Source: Methylobacterium sp. PvR107
Lineage (GTDB): Bacteria; Pseudomonadota; Alphaproteobacteria; Rhizobiales; Beijerinckiaceae
NCBI RefSeq assembly: GCF_017833295.1
Contig: NZ_JAFIBW010000001.1
Coordinates: 1,674,001-1,738,000 of the forward strand
DNA: 64,000 nt
Direction of reading: 5' to 3'
In this document: piece after piece, positions 55,273-64,000 of the stretch
Layout: every line of letters begins with the position of its first letter
How positions within the stretch are numbered: position 1 is the stretch's first letter
The notes under the pieces: generated by a model
Told to the model about the DNA's origin: nothing
The model's input: only the letters and a program-made list of their open reading frames with translations
Database searches by the model: none
Translations under genes and position numbers: made by a program

Positions 55273-56799
55273 CTAGCGCTTGGTCAGGCCGCCGAGCACG
55301 TTGCGCAGGATCGCGTTGCCGACCTCGCGCCCGACGCTGCGCGCCATGGAACGGGCGGCGTTGGACACGACCTGTTCGGCGAGGCTCTGCGGTGGGCGCC
55401 GTGCACCCTTGCCCGTGGCTGGCGTACCGAAGACGCTGCCGAAGATTCCGCCGAGCATGCCCCCGAGCCCGCCCTCGGAGGCGGCCGCCTCCGGCGCCGC
55501 GTCGAGGTTCTTGCGCTTGGCCAGCATCTCGTAGGCGCTCTCATTATCGACGCTGGACTCGTACCTGCCGCGCAGCGGGCTCTGCGCGATCAGCGCCGCC
55601 CGCTCCTGCGGGGTGAGCGGGCCGACGCGCCCCTGAGGCGGCGCGATCAGCGCCCGCTCCACCAGCGATGGCGTGCCCTTCGGCTCCAGGAAGCTCACCA
55701 GCGCCTCGCCGACGCCGAGTTCAGTGATGGCCGTCGCCACGTCGAAGGCGGGATTCTGCCGGAACGTCTCGGCGGCGGCCCGCACGGCGCGCTGATCGCG
55801 CGGCGTGAAGGCCCGCAGCGCGTGCTGCACGCGATTGCCGAGCTGCCCGAGCACGGTCTCGGGCACGTCGAGCGGGTTCTGCGTCACGAAGTAGACGCCG
55901 ACGCCCTTGGAGCGGATCAGGCGCACGACCTGCTCGACCGCGTCCAGGAGCGATTTGGGCGCGTCGTTGAACAGCAGATGCGCCTCGTCGAAGAAGAACA
56001 CCAGCTTCGGCTTGTCGAGGTCGCCGACTTCGGGAAGCTGCTCGAACAGCTCGGACAGCATCCAGAGCAGGAACGACGCGTAGAGCTTCGGCCGCTGCAT
56101 CAGCTTGTCGGCGGCCAGGATGTTGACGAAGCCGCGCCCGTCGCGGTCGGTGCGCATGAAATCGGTCAGGTCCAGGGCGGGCTCGCCGAAGAACTTGTCC
56201 GCGCCCTGGTTCTCCAGAACCAGCAACTGCCGCTGGATCGCGCCCACCGAGGCCGAGGACACGTTCCCGTACTGCCCGGAGATCGCTTTCAGGTTCTCCG
56301 AGCAGAAGGTGAGGAGGGCCCGAAGGTCCTTCAAGTCAATCACCGGCCACTGGTTCTCGTCCGCGACGCGAAAGGCGATATTGAGCACGCCCTCCTGCGT
56401 GTCGTTGAGTTCGAGGAGGCGGCCGAGCAGCAGCGGTCCCATCTCGGTGACGGTGCAGCGAATCGGATGCCCCTGATCGCCGAACAGGTCCCAGAACACC
56501 GTGGGAAACCGATCCGGCTCGTAGGTGACGCCAAGTTCCTCGGCGCGCTTCACAAAAACCGGCTTGGCCTCTCCGGCGGCTGCGATGCCGGAGAGATCCC
56601 CCTTGATGTCGGCGGCAAAGACCGGGACGCCGGCGTTGGAGAAGCCTTCCGCCAGCACCTGCAGCGTTACGGTCTTGCCGGTGCCGGTGGCGCCGGCCAC
56701 CAGACCGTGCCGGTTGGCAAGCCGAAGCGCCAGGTTTTCCGCTTTGCCTGGCCCGTCCTGTCGGACGCTCTTGCCGACCAGGATCGTCCCGTCGCCCAT
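55273..56799 (-). CDS. DUF853/HerA-like P-loop ATPase (YjgR type)
   Basis: 508 residues. Walker A GATGTGKT at about 36-43 and Walker [10 protein letters not shown] at about 263-271 in the HerA/FtsK-like ATPase fold. Strings [16 protein letters not shown] and [37 protein letters not shown] are typical of DUF853. A flexible Gly/Ala-rich C-terminal part (about 420-490) is followed by a basic end ([22 protein letters not shown]). Family function is not settled; it may act on DNA. ATG 56799 is chosen from homology; it has no clear ribosome site. The upstream 215 residues of the same frame are not conserved. Confidence 0.9.
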   Translation of the reverse strand: MGDGTILVGKSVRQDGPGKAENLALRLANRHGLVAGATGTGKTVTLQVLAEGFSNAGVPVFAADIKGDLSGIAAAGEAKPVFVKRAEELGVTYEPDRFPTVFWDLFGDQGHPIRCTVTEMGPLLLGRLLELNDTQEGVLNIAFRVADENQWPVIDLKDLRALLTFCSENLKAISGQYGNVSSASVGAIQRQLLVLENQGADKFFGEPALDLTDFMRTDRDGRGFVNILAADKLMQRPKLYASFLLWMLSELFEQLPEVGDLDKPKLVFFFDEAHLLFNDAPKSLLDAVEQVVRLIRSKGVGVYFVTQNPLDVPETVLGQLGNRVQHALRAFTPRDQRAVRAAAETFRQNPAFDVATAITELGVGEALVSFLEPKGTPSLVERALIAPPQGRVGPLTPQERAALIAQSPLRGRYESSVDNESAYEMLAKRKNLDAAPEAAASEGGLGGMLGGIFGSVFGTPATGKGARRPPQSLAEQVVSNAARSMARSVGREVGNAILRNVLGGLTKR

Positions 56800-56947
56800 T
56801 GTCGATGCCCCCGGCCCGCGCCTCCGTGTGGTTATGGACAAGGCGCCGGGAGTTTTCCAGTGAAGCCCCGTCCCGCGCTTGATTTCCGGCGCCTCAGAGT
56901 CGAAGGACGTCTGGAAACGTTCCGAAGAGATCGACGAGATCATCACC

Positions 56948-57337
56948 ATGGAAGAATTGCTCGCCCGCGTCACCGCCCGCACCGGGCTCGACGCCGCGAC
57001 GGCACAGACGGCCATCGGTCACATCCTCGCCTTCCTGCAGAAGGAGGGGCCGGAGTCGGAGGTCGGCCAGTTGATGGCAGCCCTCCCCGGCTCCGAGTCA
57101 CTGGTCGCGGAAGCCAATGCTGGGGAGGGCAGCGGTGGCGGCCTGATGGGCATGCTGGGCGGCATGATGGGCGGCGGCGTGATGGCGCTCGGCCAGAAGC
57201 TGATGGCGGCCGGCGTGCCGATGGGTCAGATGCAGCCCCTCGGCCAGGAGCTGTTCGCCTTCGGGCGCGAGAAGGTCGGCGAGGATGCGATGGGCCCGAT
57301 CATCGGCTCGGTCCCGGGCCTCAATCAGTTCGTCTGA
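56948..57337 (+). CDS. Small Gly/Met-rich protein, DUF2267/DUF2780-like
   Basis: 129 residues. A helical N-terminal part ([48 protein letters not shown]) is followed by a Gly/Met-rich stretch ([20 protein letters not shown]) and an end that reads [22 protein letters not shown]. The layout resembles DUF2267 or DUF2780 proteins, which are of unknown function. ATG 56948 is preferred; ATG 56879 extends the frame by 23 less plausible residues. It is divergent from the HerA-like gene. A strong hairpin follows the stop. Confidence 0.7.
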   Translation: MEELLARVTARTGLDAATAQTAIGHILAFLQKEGPESEVGQLMAALPGSESLVAEANAGEGSGGGLMGMLGGMMGGGVMALGQKLMAAGVPMGQMQPLGQELFAFGREKVGEDAMGPIIGSVPGLNQFV

Positions 57338-57745
57338 CGCTGCGACCGCCGTGCGGCGCCGCACCGCGCTGGCGCCGCACATCGAGGAACGTGAAAAACA
57401 GGTTACGAAGCGAAAGCTTGGCGGAACCTATTCTCGTAATCCTCGTTGTTTGGGGGTGCACTCCGGAAAATTGCCCTCGGCAATAACCGCGACAGCATCC
57501 AAGCAGGCCGGCGATGCCCGTCTTCGAAGCAAAACATCTGGACAGCGCATTCGAGGGGCAGGCGCTCCTCGCTGCCATTCTGCACCCGACGCGTGCGGCG
57601 CAGACCCGGGCGTTGCGGCACGGTCGGCGGCGGTCGGAGCGCGCTGCGGCTCTCGCCGACCCGATGACGCTCGAGCCGCGCTTTCCGATCGCGAGTGGCG
57701 AGCTGGCGCCCTCCGACTGCTCGACGCGCTGACCCGACGAGTCTC
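57338..57745. other. Gap with no convincing gene
   Basis: About 408 bases between the small DUF protein and the coiled-coil gene. It contains the hairpin at 57351-57380 and a possible short frame at 57514-57732 whose first 25 residues look protein-like but which turns arginine-rich after. I treat it as uncertain. Confidence 0.45.
57351..57380 (+). terminator. Hairpin after the small DUF protein
   Basis: A perfect 10-pair stem (57351-57360 with 57371-57380) and a 10-base loop lies 14 bases after the stop; the first half also forms a 14-base palindrome at 57351-57364. No T run follows. A terminator is likely but not sure. Confidence 0.45.
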
Positions 57746-58657
57746 CTACCAGGGCTGCGGCGTGACGAGGCCCTGACGGGTCACCACCACCCATTCACGG
57801 CCGTGACGCTCGACACCTTCGACACGGCCGACACCCGGTAGCATGTCACCCGGCGCAACCTCGACAAGGCGTCGGCGGCGATTCTCCAGAATTGCGGTTC
57901 CGTCGTAGACGTCGCGCAGCGCCCAGCCGTCGATCACCGGCGGTTTCTCCGGAACAGCAGCCTTCACCTTCGGCTCGACCGGCTTAGCATCGGCGAGCTT
58001 CGCCTCCGTCACCTTGGGCTCAGCGACCTTCGCGTCCGCGCTGCGCGGCGCATCCGCGATGCTCCCCGTCTGGGTCGGCTCAGCTTTCGCCGCGACGGGC
58101 GCGGCCGCGCGGCGGTCCAGCTGTGCGGTGAGGCTGGCGATCCGCGCATTCTGCTCTCGCTCGATCTGCTCGAAGCGTTCGCCGAGTGCCGTGGTCTTGG
58201 CGTTGAGGCTCTTGTCGAGCTGCGCGAGGCGCTCGCCGAGGACGCCGCTCCGGTTGGCCGCCTCCTTGCGGGACGCGTCGGTGGAGGCGCGCAGATCGGC
58301 CAGGACAGCGTGGAGCTGCGCGATATCGCTGGCGAGGCGCGCCGTTTCGGTCCGGCCGGCATCCAGCGTGGTGCTGAGCGCCACCACGGTATCGTTGGGC
58401 ACGCCGGACGAGCGGGTCATGGCGATGACGCTGCCGCCGAGCAGGGCGCCGACCGCGAGCGCCGCACCCGGCACGGCCAAGCGGCGCGGATCGAGCGGCA
58501 GCAGGGATGGAAGCGTCAGGCGCTTTGCCAGAGCCACCTTCGGCGCTGCGGCCTCGTCCTTCGGGGACGAGGCCGGCTGCACCTCAGGCTTGCCGGTCAC
58601 CACGGCCTTGAGCAGGTCGGCCGGCGAGACGGCCCGCTTGGCTTCGATCTTCGTCAT
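57746..58657 (-). CDS. Hypothetical membrane protein with coiled coil
   Basis: 303 residues. A cytosolic N-terminus of about 60 residues, one predicted helix (about 60-80; VPGAALAVGALLGGSVIAM), a coiled-coil stretch (about 90-180; heptad-like ETARLASDIAQLHAVLADL, LGERLAQLDKSLNAK), a Pro/Lys/Glu/Ala-rich linker (about 185-240), and a small C-terminal domain (WALRDVYDGTAILENRRRR, GDMLPGVGRVEGVERHGREWVVVTRQG). The C-terminal part is a compact beta domain. I do not know its function; an envelope scaffold is plausible. Confidence 0.8.
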   Translation of the reverse strand: MTKIEAKRAVSPADLLKAVVTGKPEVQPASSPKDEAAAPKVALAKRLTLPSLLPLDPRRLAVPGAALAVGALLGGSVIAMTRSSGVPNDTVVALSTTLDAGRTETARLASDIAQLHAVLADLRASTDASRKEAANRSGVLGERLAQLDKSLNAKTTALGERFEQIEREQNARIASLTAQLDRRAAAPVAAKAEPTQTGSIADAPRSADAKVAEPKVTEAKLADAKPVEPKVKAAVPEKPPVIDGWALRDVYDGTAILENRRRRLVEVAPGDMLPGVGRVEGVERHGREWVVVTRQGLVTPQPW

Positions 58658-58741
58658 CGCCCCAAACTCCGCGCGCAGATTATCGCTGCAAGCGTTCGTT
58701 AAGGACGTTTGTTTACGAAAGCCTTACCGCCGTGGTGCGGA

Positions 58742-60811
58742 TCAGGCAGCAAGTCCCCGCTTCTTCAGCAGCGGCTCGATGCTCGGCATCCGCCCGCGGA
58801 ACGCCGTATAGGCCTCGCGCGGGTCCCGGAGGTTGCCGGCGCCGTACACGAAGGTGCGCAAGCGCTTCGCGGTCTCCGGATCGAAGATGTCGCCGGCCTC
58901 GCGGAAGGCGTCGAACGCGTCGGCGTCGAGCACCTCGGACCAGAGATAGCTGTAGTAGCCGGCCGCGTAGCCGTCGCCCGAGAAGATATGGGCGAAATGC
59001 GGCGTCCGATGCCGCATGCTGATCTCGGCCGGCATGCTGATCCGGCGCAGCGCCTCGGCCTCGAAGGCTGGCACGTCCAGCCCCGCCTCGCCCTCGGCCG
59101 AGAGATGCAGCGTCATGTCGACAATTGCCGAGGCCGTGTACTCCACGGTGGCGAAGCCCTGGTTGAAGGTCCGCGCGGCCAGCAGCTTCTGCAACAGGGC
59201 GTCCGGCATCGGTTCGCCGGTGCGGTGGTGACGGGCATGGGCCCGGAGAACCTGCGGCTGCTCCAGCCAGTGCTCGTAGAGCTGGGAGGGCAGCTCGACG
59301 AAGTCGCGCGAGACGGCGGTGCCGGAGAGCAACGGGTAGGTCACGTCCGACAGGAGGCCGTGAAGGGCATGGCCGAATTCGTGGAACAGCGTCCGCGCAT
59401 CGTCGAAGGACAGGAGCGTGCTCTCTCCCTCAGGCGCCTTCGCGAAGTTCATCACGTTGACGATGATCGGGGTGATCGTGCCGTTGAGACGCTCCTGCGA
59501 GCGGAAGGCGCTCATCCAGGCGCCGGACCGCTTTGAGGCGCGGGCGAAATAGTCGCCCAGGAACAAGCCCACCTCGGAGCCGTCCGGATTGCCGATCCGC
59601 CAGACCCGAACATCCGGATGGTAGCGCGGAACGTCGGACAGCTCTGAGAAGGTCAGGCCGAACAGGCGCGAGGCCGTATCGAAGGCGGCCTGGATCATCC
59701 GCTCCAGCGGCAGGTACGCTTTGATCTCGCTCTCGTCGAGGTCGTGTTCGGCACGCCGCACCTTCTCGGCGTAGTGCCGCCAATCGTGCGCCTGAAGGGC
59801 GAAGTTGTGACCCTCCGCCTGGATCGTCGCCTGAAGGCGGTCGCGCTCGGCTGTCGCCCGGGTCCGAGCGGGCGTCCAGACGTCGCGAAGCAGGCCCGTT
59901 GCGGCATCGGGGCTCGCCGCCATCGTGTCGTCGAGGGCGAAATGCGCGAAGCTCTCGAAGCCGAGGAGCCGCGCCCGCTCGGCGCGAAGGCCGATGATTT
60001 CGGCGATGATCGCGCGGTTGTCGGTCGCGCCGCCGTTCTCCCCGCGGTGCGTCCAGGCTGCGTAGGCGCGCTCGCGCAGGTCGCGGCGGGTCGAGAAGAC
60101 CAGGAACGGCTCGATCAGCGATCGGGACAGGGTGATGACATGCCCGTCGAGCCCCCGCTCCCGGGCGGCGCTCTCGGCCGCCGCGCGCAGGAACGGCGGC
60201 AAGCCCGCCAGGTCGTCCTCACCCGTCAATGGCAGGGTGAAGCTGCTCTCGTCGGCGAGCAGGTTCTGGCTGAATTGCGTTCCCAGCTCCGACATGCGCG
60301 CGGCGATCTCCGCGATCCGCGCCTTGTCGTCCGGACCGAGCTCGGCCCCGGCGCGCCGGAAGCGGATGCGGTAGCGATCGAGGACACGGCGCTCCTCCTG
60401 GCCCAGACCCTGGGCCTCGACCGCCGAGATGCGCGCCCAGAGCTGGGCGTTGAGGTAGATCGCGCTCCCGTGCCGGGCGAGCTTCGGCCCGATGACCCGC
60501 TCGATCGCCTGCAACTCCGGATTCGTGTGACTGCCGGTCAAGTTGTAGAAAACGCCTGCGACCCGCTCGAGGGCGTGACCGGCCCGCTCCATGGCGCCTA
60601 CCGTGTTGTCGAAGGTCGCCGCCGCTGGATCGGTCGCGATCGCCTGGATCTCGGCGGCGTGGGCGGCGAGCGAAGCCTCGAACGCCGGCATGTAGTGCTC
60701 CGGCCGGATCCGCTCGAACGGCGGCAGGCCGTGCGGCGTCGTCCACTGCGCCTCCCGGAACGGGTTGTCCTGCGGCAGGCTCAGAAGCCCGGCATCAGCT
60801 GCATCCGGCAT
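58742..60811 (-). CDS. M3 family oligopeptidase (oligopeptidase A/Dcp type)
   Basis: 689 residues. Zinc motif HEFGH at about 476-480 with the third ligand Glu in the downstream helix (SRDFVELPSQLYEHW). Other family strings: VERAGVFYNL-like AGVFYNLTGSHTNPELQ, GTITPIIVNVMNFAK, and HFAHIFSGDGYAAGYYSYLWSEV. The enzyme cleaves short peptides in the cytosol. ATG 60811 is chosen because GAGGA lies about 6 bases upstream; upstream sequence in the same frame is not conserved. Confidence 0.94.
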   Translation of the reverse strand: MPDAADAGLLSLPQDNPFREAQWTTPHGLPPFERIRPEHYMPAFEASLAAHAAEIQAIATDPAAATFDNTVGAMERAGHALERVAGVFYNLTGSHTNPELQAIERVIGPKLARHGSAIYLNAQLWARISAVEAQGLGQEERRVLDRYRIRFRRAGAELGPDDKARIAEIAARMSELGTQFSQNLLADESSFTLPLTGEDDLAGLPPFLRAAAESAARERGLDGHVITLSRSLIEPFLVFSTRRDLRERAYAAWTHRGENGGATDNRAIIAEIIGLRAERARLLGFESFAHFALDDTMAASPDAATGLLRDVWTPARTRATAERDRLQATIQAEGHNFALQAHDWRHYAEKVRRAEHDLDESEIKAYLPLERMIQAAFDTASRLFGLTFSELSDVPRYHPDVRVWRIGNPDGSEVGLFLGDYFARASKRSGAWMSAFRSQERLNGTITPIIVNVMNFAKAPEGESTLLSFDDARTLFHEFGHALHGLLSDVTYPLLSGTAVSRDFVELPSQLYEHWLEQPQVLRAHARHHRTGEPMPDALLQKLLAARTFNQGFATVEYTASAIVDMTLHLSAEGEAGLDVPAFEAEALRRISMPAEISMRHRTPHFAHIFSGDGYAAGYYSYLWSEVLDADAFDAFREAGDIFDPETAKRLRTFVYGAGNLRDPREAYTAFRGRMPSIEPLLKKRGLAA

Positions 60812-60988
60812 GCATTCCTCAAGGTGCGTTTTGGCGGCAGGAGGCCACGCCACGTCAATCCGACGAGGTGGGGTTCGCGACCGCGATCCGAAATACAGTG
60901 GTCGGTTCGGCGCGCGCGTCAACCGGCCGAGCGATCCGAATGGCTTCTCGCTCGTTACCACCGGGCCACGCCTAAGCTTCGAGGCCTC

Positions 60989-61924
60989 ATGCCAGGACGT
61001 TCGCCGCCGATCCGCCACTCCGCGAGCCTCCTCGCCCGCGGCCTCCTCTGTCTGGGGCTCGCCGCGATGCCGGTTTCCGCGGGCCGCGCTGCCGAGGGTC
61101 CGGCGGCAACCGTTCCGATCCCGCCGCCGGTGCCGCCCGAAAGGCCGGATACCTTGAAGCCGGCGCTCGCGCCCGCAGAGGCGGGGCCTCCCGTGCCGCC
61201 CGCGCGTCCGGCGGAGCTGACGCCTCCTGCCGCGTCCGCACCCAAGGATGCAGCCAAGGACACAGCCAAGCCCCTGGGCGGCGCAGACGGTGCCAAGCCC
61301 GAGATCCCGACGCCGCCGCCGACACCGCCCGGACGGCCGCCGGAACTGTCCGGCGGGGCGGCTCTGACCCTCAAGGTCGCGCCACCGGACGACACCGCCT
61401 GCCGCACCCGCCTCAAGCGCCTCGGGGTCGATTTCGAGCCGCTGACGCCCATCGCCGAAGGTCAATGCACCGCCCCGCTTCCGCTGAAGGTCACCAAATT
61501 TGCCGACGGCGTGGCGTTGCCGCAGGGCGCGACGCTGACCTGCCGGGCGGCCGAGGCGCTGGCGCGCTGGGTCACGGAGGTTCAGGTCGAGGCCGAGCGC
61601 GCGCTCAAGCATCCGCTGACCGGTCTCGAACTCGGAGGATCGTACGTGTGCCGCGGCCAGAACCACGATCTGGACGCCAAGCTCAGCGAGCACGCCTTCG
61701 CAAACGCGGCCGACGTGATGGGCTTCACCTTCGCGGGGCGCGCCAGCATCCCGGTCAAGGCGATGGCTGAGGGTTCCGATGAGGCGCAGTTCCTCGCTGC
61801 CATTCGCGGCAAGGCCTGCGGATTCTTCCGGACGGTCCTGGGGCCCGGCACGAACGCGGCCCACGCGAACCACTTCCACCTCGACGAGCGCGAGCGCAAC
61901 GCGGGCCATCGCCTTTGTGAGTGA
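60989..61924 (+). CDS. Extensin-like family protein with signal peptide
   Basis: 311 residues. A signal peptide (about 12-35; SLLARGLLCLGLAAMPVSAGRAA) and a Pro-rich linker (about 40-125; PPPVPPERP, PPPTPPGRPPEL) precede a C-terminal extensin-like domain (about 135-311) with four conserved cysteines visible (CRTRL, GQCTAP, LTCRAAEAL, YVCRGQ) and HANHFHLDE near the end. The domain resembles D-Ala-D-Ala metallopeptidase folds; HFHLDE could bind metal. It probably acts on the cell wall. A possible stress promoter and an L,D-transpeptidase gene follow. Confidence 0.9.
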   Translation: MPGRSPPIRHSASLLARGLLCLGLAAMPVSAGRAAEGPAATVPIPPPVPPERPDTLKPALAPAEAGPPVPPARPAELTPPAASAPKDAAKDTAKPLGGADGAKPEIPTPPPTPPGRPPELSGGAALTLKVAPPDDTACRTRLKRLGVDFEPLTPIAEGQCTAPLPLKVTKFADGVALPQGATLTCRAAEALARWVTEVQVEAERALKHPLTGLELGGSYVCRGQNHDLDAKLSEHAFANAADVMGFTFAGRASIPVKAMAEGSDEAQFLAAIRGKACGFFRTVLGPGTNAAHANHFHLDERERNAGHRLCE

Positions 61925-61932
61925 CGGTCCGT

Positions 61933-61957
61933 GGAACGTTCCCGCCGGCTCATCGCT
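61933..61957 (+). promoter_or_regulatory. Candidate EcfG-type stress promoter before L,D-transpeptidase
   Basis: GGAAC at 61933-61937 and CGCT at 61954-61957 are 16 bases apart. This resembles the alphaproteobacterial general stress sigma factor (EcfG) promoter GGAAC-N16/17-CGTT, with one mismatch in the -10. It lies 42 bases before the transpeptidase ATG. Confidence 0.35.
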
Positions 61958-61998
61958 TTTGCGACCGGAGTGTCCCGCTCCCGGAGAATGCGACGTCG

Positions 61999-63120
61999 AT
62001 GATCCCGAAACCTTGGCGGCCGGTCTGCGCGGCTCTCGTGGCAAGTTGCCTCGTCGCGCCGGCGGCGGACGCTCGGTCGGGGAAGAAGGTCTCCAGGAAG
62101 GATCAGGCGCCTACCCTGACCGCGGATGCGATCAACGGCGCAACCCTGGCGCCGCAGGGCGGCAATCAGGCTGACGCAAGCAAAGCTGCGGCGAAGAAGT
62201 CCGGCACCGGACGCAAGTCCAAGTCGACCGACGACAAGCCCACCCCCCTGATCGTGAAGGCCCAGGTGCTGCTCGACCGGGCCCATTTCTCGCCCGGCGC
62301 GATCGACGGCCGGAAAGGCGAGAATTATCAGCACGCGCTCTCGGCCTTTGCCGTGGCGCAAGGCTTGCCCGCCACACAGGATCTGACACCTGAGGTCTGG
62401 GACAAGCTCCAGGCCACGAGCGACAAGCCGGCGGTGACGGATTACACGCTCACGGATGCCGACACCGCGGGACCCTACGTCGACAAGATCCCGCCGAAGA
62501 TGGAAGAGCAGGCCGATCTAAAGGAACTCGGCTACACCAATCCCCGGGAGATGCTGGCGGAGCGCTTCCACATGAGCCGCGACCTCGTCAGCGCGCTCAA
62601 CCCCGGCAAGCCGCTCGACAAGACCGGAACGACCATCGTGGTGGCGGCGGTCGATCCGATGAGTCTCGACAAGCCCAAGGGCAAGGACCTTCCGCAGGAG
62701 CCCAAGGTCGAACGGATCGAGGTGGACAAGACCAGCCGTGATGTTCGCGCGCTCGGGGCGGACGGAAAGTTGATCGCTTATTATCCCGCCTCGATCGGCA
62801 GTACCGAGAAACCCGCTCCGAGCGGCGAGACCAAGGTGAAGGGCGTCGCGTTCGACCCCGATTACACCTACAATCCGAAATACGCGTTCAAGGGCGTGAA
62901 AGCGCAGCACAAATTCACGATTCAGTCCGGGCCGAACAACCCGGTCGGAGTGGTCTGGATTGATCTGGCTATTCCGAGCTACGGTATCCACGGAACGCCG
63001 GAGCCCGAGAAGGTCGGCAAGACCGAGTCCCACGGCTGCATCCGGCTCACGAACTGGAATGCCCGCGACCTCGCAACGCGCGTCGCACGGGGTGCCAAGG
63101 TCACCTTCAAGGACGATTGA
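61999..63120 (+). CDS. L,D-transpeptidase (YkuD) with PG-binding and LysM-like regions
   Basis: 373 residues. An N-terminal signal peptide (RPVCAALVASCLVAPAADA), a peptidoglycan-binding-like helix bundle (about 85-145; KAQVLLDRAHFSPGAIDGRKGENYQHALSAF), a LysM-like segment (about 175-215; LGYTNPREMLAERFHMSRD, LNPGKPL), and the YkuD domain (about 225-373) with HGT and the nucleophile C347 in ESHGCIRLTN. The layout resembles ErfK/YcfS-type enzymes. ATG 61999 is chosen because it starts the signal peptide; the frame extends to 61921. Confidence 0.92.
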   Translation: MIPKPWRPVCAALVASCLVAPAADARSGKKVSRKDQAPTLTADAINGATLAPQGGNQADASKAAAKKSGTGRKSKSTDDKPTPLIVKAQVLLDRAHFSPGAIDGRKGENYQHALSAFAVAQGLPATQDLTPEVWDKLQATSDKPAVTDYTLTDADTAGPYVDKIPPKMEEQADLKELGYTNPREMLAERFHMSRDLVSALNPGKPLDKTGTTIVVAAVDPMSLDKPKGKDLPQEPKVERIEVDKTSRDVRALGADGKLIAYYPASIGSTEKPAPSGETKVKGVAFDPDYTYNPKYAFKGVKAQHKFTIQSGPNNPVGVVWIDLAIPSYGIHGTPEPEKVGKTESHGCIRLTNWNARDLATRVARGAKVTFKDD

Positions 63121-63145
63121 GCGTCCGGGTTCATCCGCGAGATGG

Positions 63146-63168
63146 GACCGTTTCGCTTCGATACGGTC
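63146..63168. other. Hairpin after the L,D-transpeptidase gene
   Basis: 63146-63155 (GACCGTTTCG) can pair with 63159-63168 with one mismatch and a CTT loop, followed by AAAAA. It lies 26 bases after the transpeptidase stop. The A run argues against a normal plus-strand terminator. Confidence 0.3.
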
Positions 63169-63392
63169 AAAAATGTATCATCAGTTAACATAGGTACCCC
63201 GAATGGCCTCGGCACGGCTCGCGAGCGCTTGACACATTACGCATTACGGGCGACGCCACAGGTCACCTCGTGGATCGTTCCGTCGAAACTGCTTCGGTCC
63301 CGCCCGGCGCAGTTCAGGCGGTGCGCGCGGGGAGATCAACCGCACGGCAAGACCCCCGGCGACGGGGGCGTTCCAAGGGAAGACCGCCCGGC

Positions 63393-63782
63393 GTGACTGC
63401 TGACTCAAACGATGACGTTCTGAATGGCATTCGCGTCCTCGTCGTCGAGGACGAAGCGGCGATCTCGATGCTGCTCGAGGACATGCTTCTCGATTTCGGC
63501 TGCGCCGTCGTGGGCCCTGCGGCACGCCTATCGTCGGCGCTGGAGATGGCGTCTCAGGAGATCTTCGAGGTCGCCATTCTCGACGTGAATGTGGCGGGTG
63601 AACCGATCTACCCGGTGGCCGAGGCGATTGCGAAGCGCGATCTGCCGCTCGTCTTCTCCACGGGCTATGGCGGCGCCGGCATCCGCGAGCCGTTTCGTGA
63701 CAGGCCAGTTGTCCAGAAGCCCTTCAGCCAGGCCGATTTGAAGCGCACGCTGATCGGCGCGATCCGGGCCGCGCGCGGCTGA
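63393..63782 (+). CDS. Single-domain response regulator
   Basis: 129 residues, only a receiver domain. Acid pocket E19/D20 (VVEDEA), phosphoacceptor D64 (ILDVNVAG), switch S89/T90 (FSTGYG) and K109 (VQKPF) are all present, so it should be phosphorylated. No output domain follows. GTG 63393 is chosen; AGGGAAG lies about 9 bases before it and the frame upstream to 63270 is not receiver-like. The partner kinase is not in the window. Its role, for example in phosphorelay or stress signalling, cannot be told. Confidence 0.88.
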   Translation: MTADSNDDVLNGIRVLVVEDEAAISMLLEDMLLDFGCAVVGPAARLSSALEMASQEIFEVAILDVNVAGEPIYPVAEAIAKRDLPLVFSTGYGGAGIREPFRDRPVVQKPFSQADLKRTLIGAIRAARG

Positions 63783-63921
63783 CGGGACGGTCTTTATCGG
63801 GTTCGGTTCGTCGTCCCGAGGCCGCGCTGCGCAGCTCGGACGCCCGAGCCGCCGATTTGCCAGGACCTCGTACTGGCTTGCTGACGCCGTGAATGCGACG
63901 CTTGGCTCGGCGTCCCCTTCC

Positions 63922-64000
63922 TCACAGACCTTCGATCGTGAAAGCGTCGGCGACATGCGCCGGCCATTCGCGCGCGCCGACAAACACGGCATCGGCCCGG
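63922..64000 (-). CDS. C-terminal end of an unidentified protein (partial)
   Basis: On the minus strand a frame open from the window edge ends at TGA (63924-63922), giving 25 residues that end AREWPAHVADAFTIEGL. The codons and residue mix look like a real protein end, but the length is too short to name the family. The 139 bases between this stop and the response regulator stop hold no gene. Confidence 0.4.
   Translation of the reverse strand, partial: RADAVFVGAREWPAHVADAFTIEGL

Noticed and set aside
53718..55616. A 632-codon open frame on the plus strand
   Set aside because: It is the complement of poxB, whose identity is certain.
57514..57732. A 72-codon frame beginning MPVFEAKHLDSAFEGQALL
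   Set aside because: The first 25 residues look plausible, but the rest is Arg-rich, there is no ribosome site and no known family; kept only as a note in the gap entry.
63229..63247. TTGACA with CATTAC boxes before the response regulator
   Set aside because: TTGACA is perfect, but the possible -10 boxes lie only 1-8 bases away rather than about 17, so I do not call a promoter.

Overview
The window is GC-rich (roughly 68-70% by eye) and densely coded, with few gaps, frequent 4-base start/stop overlaps and many GTG starts. The gene content suggests an alphaproteobacterium of the order Hyphomicrobiales, plausibly a Methylobacterium-like plant or soil organism. Pointers are the hom-glpX pair, minimal eutBC, lutABC, an extensin-like protein, L,D-transpeptidases, and many ABC, TRAP and MFS importers. 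The genus is an inference, since no rRNA is present. I saw no rRNA, tRNA, CRISPR array, insertion sequence or phage gene.

Layout. 1-2.3 kb: end of a peptide-type ABC importer (binding protein end, two permeases). 2.3-10.4 kb, minus strand: a seven-gene run with a sugar/polyol-type (CUT1) ABC importer, a one-chain DhaK-DhaL dihydroxyacetone kinase, a secreted alpha/beta hydrolase and a 2-hydroxyacid dehydrogenase. 10.7-13.6 kb, plus: a XylX-like FAH-superfamily dehydratase, a GlcD-type FAD dehydrogenase and a YggU protein. 13.7-20.3 kb, minus: a BKACE beta-keto acid cleavage enzyme, a lambda-crystallin-like 3-hydroxyacid dehydrogenase, and a Liv-type importer whose LivM, LivG and LivF are one 852-residue protein. 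Divergent from it (20.4-23.8 kb): a GntR/FCD regulator, an SDR dehydrogenase and a XylD/AraC-type sugar-acid dehydratase. 23.9-31.5 kb: a 982-residue FAD/Fe-S dehydrogenase, two more GntR/FCD regulators and a DctPQM TRAP importer ending in a strong hairpin. 32-37.3 kb: YbaK, then an MFS-CoA transferase-crotonase operon and a NarK-type porter. 37.8-46.3 kb: mostly core genes (L,D-transpeptidase, glpX, hom, ceramidase-like protein, exonuclease III, GST, Sel1 protein, ilvD). 47-57 kb: eutBC, a transglutaminase-like protein, lutABC, poxB, a HerA-like ATPase and a small Gly/Met-rich protein. 57.7-64 kb: a coiled-coil membrane protein, an M3 oligopeptidase, an extensin-like protein, a second L,D-transpeptidase, a single-domain response regulator and the end of another gene.

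How the genes work together. The 2-31 kb stretch reads as a carbon-scavenging region: at least four importers of different classes sit beside oxidoreductases, dehydratases and GntR regulators. Two partial routes can be read. One is a Weimberg-like set (SDR, XylD-like dehydratase, XylX-like dehydratase) that would take a sugar acid towards 2-oxoglutarate semialdehyde. The other is a 3-hydroxyacid to 3-keto acid to BKACE route fed by the fused Liv importer. The substrates are not known from sequence. In the right half, lutABC next to poxB would link lactate to pyruvate and then acetate, and eutBC would release ammonia and acetaldehyde from ethanolamine without a microcompartment.

The best candidates for an undescribed system are the fused Liv importer with its CRYL1-like/BKACE pair and divergent GntR-SDR genes, and the dihydroxyacetone kinase-ABC importer-hydrolase run.
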